From NCBI RefSeq assembly GCF_001457775.1, contig NZ_CYSG01000001.1, positions 186,001 to 250,000 of the forward strand: a DNA stretch of 64,000 nucleotides. The letters are read 5' to 3'. Source of the stretch: Phaeobacter sp. CECT 5382 (GTDB lineage: Bacteria > Pseudomonadota > Alphaproteobacteria > Rhodobacterales > Rhodobacteraceae). The translations under genes were made by a program, and so were the position numbers. This document shows, piece by piece, positions 1 through 6,615 of the stretch. The notes beneath the pieces were generated by a model that was not told the DNA's origin, ran no database searches, and was given only the letters and a program-made list of their open reading frames with translations. Within the stretch, counting starts at the first letter, position 1, and each line of letters begins with the position of its first letter.

Positions 1-187
1 CGGGCGAGACGGCGCAGATGAGACTGTGCACGCATCTGCTGACGGCACTCTCACAGCGCCAGGACAATCGGCAACTCAAGGGCACAAATCCAGCCAGAAG
101 ATTGCCCGTTCCGGGGCGACGGAAATCAGGCAAAGGATGGGGAAGCTGCCAAGGACAGAGTTTTTGCAGAAAAGAGCAGATTTTCTC

Positions 188-216
188 TAGACGCCCCCAT
201 TTACCCCCGCTATATC
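188..216 (+). promoter_or_regulatory. Candidate promoter of tRNA-Asn
   Basis: A -35-like TAGACG at 188-193 and a -10-like TATATC at 211-216 are separated by 17 bases and end 11 bases before the tRNA. The spacing is ideal and the hexamers match the sigma70 consensus moderately. Upstream bases 1-187 show no gene I can support; they may be the tail of a neighbouring region. Confidence 0.45.
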
Positions 217-227
217 GCTGACACCGT

Positions 228-302
228 TCCGGCGTAGCTCAGCGGTAGAGCAGTTGACTGTTAATCAATTGGTCGTAGGTTCGATCCCTACCGCCGGAGC
301 CA
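228..302 (+). tRNA. tRNA-Asn(GTT), CCA encoded
   Basis: The acceptor arms TCCGGCG (228-234) and CGCCGGA (292-298) pair perfectly, followed by a G discriminator and an encoded CCA. The anticodon stem TTGA/TCAA closes a loop CTGTTAA with anticodon GTT, and a normal T-arm with GGTTCGATCC is present. It sits at one edge of a region of mobile-element debris, the usual position of an integration target. Confidence 0.97.
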
Positions 303-480
303 ACACCACCTCTAAGGTGTTCGAATTAAGCAACAAAGCGTTCCATCTTGGGGCGGTTTTGTTGTTCTGGGCACATTCTCTGACACATCCGATGACACAA
401 ACTAAGTAGCCCCACTGTAAGCGTTGCTACTGTCCCCCTCTTTGATGCCTAAACGGCAACAACTCTGAGTGATATTTAGT

Positions 481-501
481 CTCCTGACAATTAGCAGGAG
501 G
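481..501 (+). promoter_or_regulatory. Hairpin covering the ribosome binding site of the IS orfA remnant
   Basis: CTCCTG (481-486) can pair with CAGGAG (495-500) across an 8-base loop. The AGGAGG ribosome binding site of the orfA fragment at 507 lies in the 3' arm, so folding would hide it. Such sequestration is known to limit transposase translation from read-through transcripts in several IS elements; that role here is inferred. Confidence 0.4.
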
Positions 502-506
502 TCAAT

Positions 507-665
507 ATGTCGGCACATGAGGTTTGGGGCTTCACAGTTCGCAAGTCAGCTTCTGGAAAGAATATCTGGCCCAACCAGTTAAAGCGGGAGGCCTGTCGGC
601 GCATCCGAGAAGACGGGGCAGTTGCGGGAAACATCGCAGCGGAGCTTGGAGCGTCTTCGAGGTAG
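507..665 (+). pseudogene. IS3-type transposase orfA, N-terminal fragment
   Basis: A 52-codon frame opens at ATG 507 after a strong AGGAGG and ends at TAG 663-665. Residues around 21-50 (WPNQLKREACRRI, then IAAELGAS) look like the beginning of the helix-turn-helix of an IS3-family OrfA. Such proteins are normally about 90-130 residues, and this one stops in the middle of the HTH. The rest is absent, and the sequence turns directly into the opposite-strand GGDEF-EAL gene. I read it as a truncated, inactive remnant. The family call is from motif resemblance only; another small HTH transposase family is possible. Confidence 0.6.
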
Positions 666-677
666 CGTCTCAGTCAT

Positions 678-2486
678 TTAGCTGAGTTTGCGCATCTGCC
701 CCTTTTCCCAGAGCTCCAGCCAAGAGCGTAAATCTATCATTGCCATGGGACGTGAGAAGTAAAACCCTTGGAAAAATCGACAGCCATTCGCTTCCAATAG
801 GTCGAGTTCCCTTCGCGTCTCCACTCCTTCGGCCATGACGTCCACCCCCATCTGCCTTGCCATAGCGAGCATTGCGCCTGTGATACGTTGCATCTTTTTA
901 TTGCTGTCTAGACCTGTGACGAATGAACGATCAATCTTGAGAGTGGAAATCGGTGCTTCGATCAAAGTAGATATTGCGGCGTGACCAGTCCCAAAGTCAT
1001 CAAGTGCCAAGGTGAAGCCCGCGGCTTTGAGGGATAGACATTGCGCAATCAAGAACTTGTCAGACTGGTCGAACAGGATAGATTCTAGCAGCTCCAGTTG
1101 AATGGACCGAGGGGAAAGGCCAGCCAAGAATAACTCATCTTGCAAATCTTCTAGGAAGTCCGGAGATCGCAGGTTGGATGCCGTAACATTTAGAGAAAGT
1201 TTACCGACCTGAACTCCATCTCTGCGACATGTTGCAAAGGCATTGATGGCCTGTTGGCGCACCTGACGATCAATTTCACGCATCAGATTGGCGCGATTTG
1301 CCGCCTCCAAAAAGCTCGGTGGCGAGAGAACCCCTTTAGCTGGATTGTCCCAACGCGCGAGAACTTCTAACCCGCAAACTTTGCTTGCCTTGGTATCTAT
1401 TTGTGGTTGGAAGTAGGGGACGAACTGGCCCTCTGCGATCCCCTTCTCAATTTCGGAAACCAATGTGGCCCGCTCTTCATGCAAACGGATCATCTCGGGC
1501 GTTAACAATTTGACACCATTGGCAGCACCTTTGGCTTCGTAAAGCGCCATGTCAGAATTGATAAGCAACCGATCTGAACTTAATGCATCGCCAGCGCGGA
1601 AGCGGACGATGCCAATACTGGCACCTACCTTGCAACTGTGGCCGTCAATGCGCACCGGCGTAGTGATATTGGCAATCAGGTTTTCAGCCAAACTGAAAAG
1701 CGAAGTCTTGTCGTGTGGTCCATCCAGAACCAAGGCAAATTCGTCTCCTCCAATCCGGACGGGCAAATCATCAGGACCGGCCCAGGCCTCCATGACTTTA
1801 GCAGTGTGTTTCAGTATTTCGTCACCAGCGGCATGCCCGAAAGTATCGTTGATCGCTTTGAACTTATCGAGGTCAATATGCAGCAGGGCGAGGTCAATAT
1901 CATCTTTAGGACGGTGCAACATACCTTCGAGCTGTTGATAAAGCGACCGTCGGTTCGCGATCCCGGTGAGGGAGTCCAAATTGGCTTCGCGTTCTGCAGC
2001 TTCTTTGGCAGAAGTTAGTGCATCAGTCATCTTTTGGCTGTCATCAAGAAGCGCACGTTGAGTTTCAAATGTGTAAAATAAGTCAATCGAAAAGTCGTTC
2101 GGTTTGAAGTCAGCGCCTGAGAGGTTAAAGCGCTTGATGGCATCTGCAAGGCTTGTCCCAAAGGAGAGGTCGAGAAGGAGGCCTCCAGGGCTATTGTGCA
2201 GCTCTGTTGCGACACTCCGGAACTGAATTGGGTCGCCGCCATCCGGTCGCGCTGTCAACACAAGCTTAGTTCCGAGCCGTGTCTTCAAGCGTTCGAAGTC
2301 GTTTACACGTCGGGGCTTTTCAACCGAAAAAACCTCAAAGAAGTTCTTCTTTTGGATCTCTTGAGTGAAAATGAGTGAAAGTGTTGGGCCGACTTGTTCA
2401 ATACAGCCTCCGGCTCCAACAGTGAGAAACATCGGGCAAAGTATATCGATCATACTTTTCGAAAACTCAAATGTGTAGAGTGCCAT
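678..2486 (-). CDS. HNOBA-GGDEF-EAL c-di-GMP enzyme, partner of H-NOX
   Basis: 602 residues, no membrane segment. Residues 1-145 resemble the H-NOX-associated (HNOBA) domain found in the middle of animal soluble guanylate cyclase. A helical linker (145-170) leads to a GGDEF domain with an intact GGDEF at 246-250 and no obvious RxxD inhibitory site. An EAL domain follows with an EVL variant signature (374-376), N433, E465/E468, DDFGTG (496-501), K517 and E553. Both domains therefore keep their key residues and may make and degrade cyclic di-GMP. The gene starts 33 bases after the H-NOX stop, so the two are almost surely co-transcribed. In known H-NOX operons the haem protein controls the cyclase or phosphodiesterase according to NO; the direction of control here cannot be read from sequence. 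Confidence 0.9.
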   Translation of the reverse strand: MALYTFEFSKSMIDILCPMFLTVGAGGCIEQVGPTLSLIFTQEIQKKNFFEVFSVEKPRRVNDFERLKTRLGTKLVLTARPDGGDPIQFRSVATELHNSPGGLLLDLSFGTSLADAIKRFNLSGADFKPNDFSIDLFYTFETQRALLDDSQKMTDALTSAKEAAEREANLDSLTGIANRRSLYQQLEGMLHRPKDDIDLALLHIDLDKFKAINDTFGHAAGDEILKHTAKVMEAWAGPDDLPVRIGGDEFALVLDGPHDKTSLFSLAENLIANITTPVRIDGHSCKVGASIGIVRFRAGDALSSDRLLINSDMALYEAKGAANGVKLLTPEMIRLHEERATLVSEIEKGIAEGQFVPYFQPQIDTKASKVCGLEVLARWDNPAKGVLSPPSFLEAANRANLMREIDRQVRQQAINAFATCRRDGVQVGKLSLNVTASNLRSPDFLEDLQDELFLAGLSPRSIQLELLESILFDQSDKFLIAQCLSLKAAGFTLALDDFGTGHAAISTLIEAPISTLKIDRSFVTGLDSNKKMQRITGAMLAMARQMGVDVMAEGVETRRELDLLEANGCRFFQGFYFSRPMAMIDLRSWLELWEKGQMRKLS

Positions 2487-2519
2487 ACTTTGACCTAAGA
2501 CTGGGGGCTGTGACGCAAG

Positions 2520-3068
2520 TCAGTCAAGCAGAGTGACTTCAAACACGTCATGGTCTGAGGTAGGGGATTTTGGGGTGATATACGTAACCTCAATCTTCTC
2601 GCCGCTCTTTGCAGCGAGACCGTATAGCAGGCCAACCACCATTGGAACGAGGCCGGCGCGGTCAGAGTAGTAGAAGAGGTGGTATGATTTCTCCCCGACT
2701 TGTTCGAGTTCAAACGACGGAGGTTTGAGATGTGGCATGGCCAGTAGAATTCGTTCATGCATATCGTCGAGCCCATTGACTCGCTCAACAAAAGTGTTCC
2801 CGGCTAGACGAAGAAGATTGCCGAAATTTGAGTCAGAAACAAATTCAATCCAGTACTCGCCAAAGACTTTCAGAACCTCCTCAGCCTGCAGTTCAGTATG
2901 TTCGCAAATCGCCCCAACAAGGTCATAAGTGACTGAATCGTCATAACTTGACATGCGCTCAAATTCAGCACGCTCGAGACCTGCCTTCTTGCAGATAGCA
3001 GTCCAAGTTTCGGGCCCATGATTCTTTTCGATGAAGGAACGGATACCCTCATTGACCATTCCGTACAT
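2520..3068 (-). CDS. H-NOX haem nitric oxide/oxygen-binding sensor
   Basis: 182 residues, the usual size of a stand-alone bacterial H-NOX. The start MYGMVN matches the canonical family N-terminus (often MYGLVN or similar), which supports this ATG. His104 in the stretch DDMHERI is the expected proximal haem ligand, and Y133-x-S135-x-R137 is the haem-propionate clamp that defines the family. The PHLKPPSF stretch after the ligand is also typical. It is the first gene of a two-gene unit with the HNOBA-GGDEF-EAL protein. Facultative aerobes use such H-NOX proteins mainly as NO sensors controlling biofilm or quorum-type outputs. A distal-pocket tyrosine that would suggest O2 binding cannot be judged without alignment. 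Confidence 0.93.
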   Translation of the reverse strand: MYGMVNEGIRSFIEKNHGPETWTAICKKAGLERAEFERMSSYDDSVTYDLVGAICEHTELQAEEVLKVFGEYWIEFVSDSNFGNLLRLAGNTFVERVNGLDDMHERILLAMPHLKPPSFELEQVGEKSYHLFYYSDRAGLVPMVVGLLYGLAAKSGEKIEVTYITPKSPTSDHDVFEVTLLD

Positions 3069-3217
3069 GCCCTAGCCCTTTCAAAATGTTGCAGTGGGAG
3101 GCTACTGACAAACTATTGCTGCATTCCTAACTTTCTCCGTAAGTCGGGCTAAATTGGGAGCTATATGAGGCAGGAGTACTTCTTTCACGTTGCCTTACCC
3201 GACTAAGGGCGCTGAAG

Positions 3218-3547
3218 ATGGCGATAGCATTCCGATCACCGCCCAAGGGCTGCATCCATCATACCGACCGTGGCAGCCATTATTGTTCGCACGATTATCA
3301 AAAGATCTTGCGCCAGCATGGCATCAAGGCATCGATGAGTGGCAAAGGGATTTGCTATGATAATGCGGCAGTGGAAACCTTCTTCAAAACCATCAAAGCC
3401 GAATTGATCTGGCGGGGCACCTGGGACACCCGCAGACAGGCTGAGATCGCCATCTTCGAATACATCAACGGCTTCTACAATCCACGACGACGCCACTCAG
3501 CACTCGGCTGGAAAAGCCCTGTCGCCTTCGAACAGAAGATGGCTTAA
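3218..3547 (+). pseudogene. IS3-family transposase orfB, C-terminal fragment
   Basis: 109 codons encode the last part of an rve/DDE integrase core. HHTDRGSHY carries the second catalytic Asp, and YDNAAVETFFKTIKAEL carries the final Glu region, followed by the family tail with NPRRRHSALG. The matching frame begins near 3200 (RALKMAIA) and everything upstream, including the first catalytic Asp, is missing, so the transposase is dead. The orientation is the same as the orfA fragment at 507. If both come from one element, the H-NOX module lies inside it. Confidence 0.88.
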
Positions 3548-3850
3548 ACGAGCACTGCGGCGCTAAGCGACTACGTGGTGGAATACGCGGGTGGTCAGGT
3601 AAAGAACATCCGCAAGGGATTTGAAGCTGCCTGTTCGCGGGCCAAGCTTGAAGACGTGACCCTTCACACCATCCGCCATTCTAGCGCTGTAGCCATGATC
3701 TCAAACGGAGTTCCATTAGATAAGGTTGCTCAATACCTAGGCCATTCCAATGTGGCCATCACATACCAAACTTATGCAAGGTTTGCTCCTGATCACCTTC
3801 AAGACGCAGCAGAAATTCTAGATTTCACTCAGATCCGAAAAGCCCGCTAA
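3548..3850 (+). pseudogene. Tyrosine recombinase (integrase), C-terminal fragment
   Basis: The frame continues in phase just after the orfB stop and encodes the catalytic tail of a phage-type integrase: HTIRH (HxxR box), LGHSN (GH motif) and a C-terminal QTYARF carrying the nucleophilic Tyr. The N-terminal core-binding half and the first catalytic Arg are absent, so it is a remnant even though a GTG at 3575 could start a 91-residue peptide. It lies between two tRNA genes, supporting an old integrative element here. Confidence 0.85.
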
Positions 3851-3935
3851 AATCTCCTTAGGTTCAAGGAACCCATGAACACTTTGTAAAACAGACCACC
3901 TCCCTGAGGGGAAATATATTTTTCAAGAGGTTGGA

Positions 3936-4010
3936 TGGTGGGTGATAAGAGATTTGAACTCCTGACATCTTCGATGTGAACGAAGCGCTCTACCACTGAG
4001 CTAATCACCC
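3936..4010 (-). tRNA. tRNA-Val(CAC), CCA encoded
   Basis: On the minus strand GGGTGAT (4010-4004) pairs with ATCACCC (3946-3940), then an A discriminator and an encoded CCA. The anticodon stem CTTCG/CGAAG closes a loop TTCACAT, giving anticodon CAC. The T-stem has one G-U pair. It closes the right side of the mobile-element debris. Confidence 0.95.
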
Positions 4011-4029
4011 TTGAGGCCGGGTACTACCC

Positions 4030-4638
4030 TCAGCCCGCAGCCTCTGCAAGGGGCGAGTGCAAAGAAAGCGAGCCCTCAGCTTCAGATTTTTCTTCAGCCT
4101 CCTCCCCATTCTGACTGGCCTCCAGAGGCTGGCGCAGGCGGCAGATGTGAATGGTACCATTGCTGCGCGTTTCACTGCGGTTGATCCGCAACTTACCAAA
4201 GGGCCGGAGATTAAGATCGCGCCCCTCTGCCACAGCCTCTCCCAGGACCGCCAGCAGAGCTTCGACAACCGGTTTCGCATCCTTTTTCTTGATCCCCGAC
4301 CGCAACACCGCTTCGTCAATCAGCTCTTTCTTGGTCAGAGCCAAGGTCTGGTTTTCAACCTCTGTTGTGGCCACGACCATCGGGCTGGGATTCTGCCCTG
4401 CCGCAAGCGCAACAGGTGGGGTTACATTCTTGACTGAAGATACTGACATGTTTTGCCCTTGTGCTGCCTGTACGGGTTTTTCCGTTTTGGGAACGCTCAC
4501 ATTTTTCACAGCGGCCCGAGACGCTGTACCTTTCTTGGTCTCACCTGCAGCAGTGGATGCAGCAGGGGAAGACTTTGGTTTGCGAGTTGTTACCTTGCGG
4601 GGAGCGGCCCTGCGGCTGCCCGGTTTACTGCTTGCCAT
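4030..4638 (-). CDS. HU-family DNA-binding protein with long Lys/Pro/Ala-rich N-terminal tail
   Basis: 202 residues from the ATG at 4638; a start four codons earlier is possible. Residues 1-95 are low-complexity and rich in Ser, Ala, Lys, Thr and Pro, like histone H1-type tails. Residues about 100-175 match the HU/IHF fold (LTKKELIDEAVLRSGIKKKDA, then NLRPFGKLRINR). A short acidic tail ends the protein. Bacterial HU is normally about 90 residues, so the tail more than doubles it. A CtrA-type box lies about 85 bases upstream, suggesting cell-cycle-linked expression. The role is presumably nucleoid binding; the specific function is unknown. Confidence 0.8.
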   Translation of the reverse strand: MASSKPGSRRAAPRKVTTRKPKSSPAASTAAGETKKGTASRAAVKNVSVPKTEKPVQAAQGQNMSVSSVKNVTPPVALAAGQNPSPMVVATTEVENQTLALTKKELIDEAVLRSGIKKKDAKPVVEALLAVLGEAVAEGRDLNLRPFGKLRINRSETRSNGTIHICRLRQPLEASQNGEEAEEKSEAEGSLSLHSPLAEAAG

Positions 4639-4719
4639 GATGCGCCTCATTTTTTGATTATTGCTGATCCATCATGGGCATCAGGCTATGCTCAGACCCC
4701 AGAAAAAGCCACCGCTAAA

Positions 4720-4736
4720 GGTTAACAAATTGTTAA
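4720..4736 (-). promoter_or_regulatory. CtrA-type binding site upstream of the HU-like gene
   Basis: On the minus strand the sequence reads TTAA-N7-TTAACC (4736 down to 4720), the full CtrA consensus of alphaproteobacteria, about 85 bases before the ATG at 4638. The match is seen directly; binding is inferred. The core is nearly palindromic, so it reads as a weaker site on the plus strand too. Confidence 0.55.
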
Positions 4737-4804
4737 TCTGTGACTTTTTCGAACTTACGATCGGAAACGCCCCTCCCCTTCGGTGCCTAATCAGTTGCAA
4801 TGAC

Positions 4805-5260
4805 TCAGATTTTTGGCAACGCATTGCGCGCAATCATCGTCCGCAAGGTAAAGCTGGACCGGGTGTTACGAATACCGGAAACCCGCATCAGGCGCTCTTC
4901 GAGAAAGCGATCAAAATCGGTGAGGTCCTGCGCCACCACCCTGAGAAGAATATCGCGCGTCCCAGTCATGAGATAGCATTCCATCACCTGATCGAATTGA
5001 CTGATGGCCCGCTCAAAGGCCTGCAGCGCATCCGTTGACTGATGCTCCAGTTCCACCGCAACAAAGATGGTCACCGGCAAGCCGAGCCTGGCTTGGTCCA
5101 CCCGCGCGGAATAGCCCGTGATCACTCCGGCCTCCTCCAGTATGGCAACCCGCCTGGCGCAGGGCGTTGGCGACAGGCCAACTCGTTCCGAGAGTTCGGC
5201 CATTTTGATACGCCCTTCGGCCTGCAGAATGGCGACAATCTTACGGTCAAGCGCATCCAT
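4805..5260 (-). CDS. Lrp/AsnC family transcriptional regulator
   Basis: 151 residues, standard length. The N-terminal winged HTH (residues 1-60, MDALDRKIVAILQ then SERVGLSPTPCARRV) is followed by a RAM ligand-binding domain with the typical GTRDILLRVVAQDL. It is transcribed divergently from an amino-acid dehydrogenase gene across 132 bases. This is the classic arrangement of a local Lrp regulator that senses an amino acid and controls its catabolic neighbour. The ligand is probably a substrate of that dehydrogenase. Confidence 0.9.
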   Translation of the reverse strand: MDALDRKIVAILQAEGRIKMAELSERVGLSPTPCARRVAILEEAGVITGYSARVDQARLGLPVTIFVAVELEHQSTDALQAFERAISQFDQVMECYLMTGTRDILLRVVAQDLTDFDRFLEERLMRVSGIRNTRSSFTLRTMIARNALPKI

Positions 5261-5392
5261 GAAGCTTCCCCCTAATTTCTCTCATAATATTAGCCAAAAC
5301 CTTCAAGATTCAAAGGAAAGATGCGCCTTTTTGGTGAAAACACCTCCGAACGCCGCGATAAACTGCGGCTCCATTCAGGAGGAGCCATCAAA

Positions 5393-6445
5393 ATGCCAGT
5401 CACCGCTGTCGACACCACGTCCCATGAAGCAATCTATCGTGTCGAAGATCAGGCCCAGGGGCTTGTCGGCTTCATTGCGCTGCATTCAACGCAGCTTGGA
5501 CCGGCGGCAGGTGGCTTGCGTATGCGCCCCTACGCCAACGAGGCAGACGCGCTGGAAGATGTCAAACGGCTGAGTGAGGGCATGACCTACAAGAACGCCG
5601 CAGCTGGTCTGGCGCTTGGCGGTGGCAAAGCGGTGATCATTGGAGACCCGGCCAAAGACAAAAGCCCGGAGCTGTTGCGTGCTTTTGCCCGCGCGATCCA
5701 GAGCTTGGAGGGACGGTATTACACCGCCGAGGATATGGGTATGAGCCCAACGGATATGGCCATCTTGGCACAAGAAACCCCCTATGTCGCCGGGCTGGCT
5801 GATGGTGAATTTGCAAGTGGAGACCCCTCGCCGATCACGGCCCGTGGCATTTTTAACGCCATTCGCACCGCGAGGGCCCATGCAACTGGCAGCAAGGATC
5901 TGGCAGGCGTCATCATCTCGGTGCAGGGGCTAGGCCATGTCGGTTGGTATCTCTGCACGCTTTTGCACGAGGCCGGGGCCCAGCTGATCGTAACGGATGT
6001 GAACGAGACACAGATTGCCCGCGCAGTAACAGAATTCGACGCGAAGGCCGTAGCGCCAGAGGACATCTATGCAGTGAAGGCGGATATCTTTGCGCCCTGC
6101 GCCATTGGCGGCATTCTGAACAGCGAAACCATTCCACAGCTGCAAGTCAGCATCGTTGCCGGGGGTGCCAACAACCAGTTGGCCAGCCGCAAGGACGGAG
6201 CAGCCCTGCATGCAGCAAACATCCTCTACGCGCCTGATTTTGTCGCCAATGGTGGTGGCATCATCAATGTCGCAACAGAAATCGAGAAGATTTCCGATCC
6301 CGCCCGCTATGTCGAAGACAAGCTATTGGCGCTGGACCGCAGCATGGAGATGATCCTGAAACAGGCCAAAGCGGAAGATCAAAGCCCCGATGCGGTCGCC
6401 AAAAGCACTGTTCTGGCCAAAATGGCAAGGCAAAGCGCCGCCTGA
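5393..6445 (+). CDS. Leu/Phe/Glu-type amino acid dehydrogenase
   Basis: 350 residues from ATG 5393, chosen because CAGGAGGAG lies just upstream; the frame is open to 5321 but lacks such a site there. The protein belongs to the Glu/Leu/Phe/Val dehydrogenase family: the catalytic Lys region is at LALGGGKAVI, the Rossmann motif at QGLGHVGWYL, and the C-terminal GGANNQLA stretch is typical of leucine dehydrogenases. It should catalyse NAD-dependent oxidative deamination of an L-amino acid to its 2-oxo acid in the cytosol. Substrate preference is not readable from sequence. The divergent Lrp gene is the likely regulator. Confidence 0.88.
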   Translation: MPVTAVDTTSHEAIYRVEDQAQGLVGFIALHSTQLGPAAGGLRMRPYANEADALEDVKRLSEGMTYKNAAAGLALGGGKAVIIGDPAKDKSPELLRAFARAIQSLEGRYYTAEDMGMSPTDMAILAQETPYVAGLADGEFASGDPSPITARGIFNAIRTARAHATGSKDLAGVIISVQGLGHVGWYLCTLLHEAGAQLIVTDVNETQIARAVTEFDAKAVAPEDIYAVKADIFAPCAIGGILNSETIPQLQVSIVAGGANNQLASRKDGAALHAANILYAPDFVANGGGIINVATEIEKISDPARYVEDKLLALDRSMEMILKQAKAEDQSPDAVAKSTVLAKMARQSAA

Positions 6446-6520
6446 TCACGCTAGTAAGCACAACAAGCGAGCCCTGAACAAACCGGGCCAGAACGGAAGA
6501 GACCCCAAAACGGGGACACT

Positions 6521-6556
6521 AAAAAAGGGCGACCTGCTGGTCGCCCTTTCTTTTTT
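6521..6556. terminator. Bidirectional rho-independent terminator
   Basis: GGGCGACC (6527-6534) pairs with GGTCGCCC (6539-6546), flanked by six As on the left and a T-run on the right. It serves the dehydrogenase on the plus strand and lon on the minus strand. Confidence 0.88.
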
Positions 6557-6615
6557 GCCTGAGATCCATCCTGCGCCCGCCGTTCAGAAGACAGAAGCGC
6601 AAGAGACATCATCCA

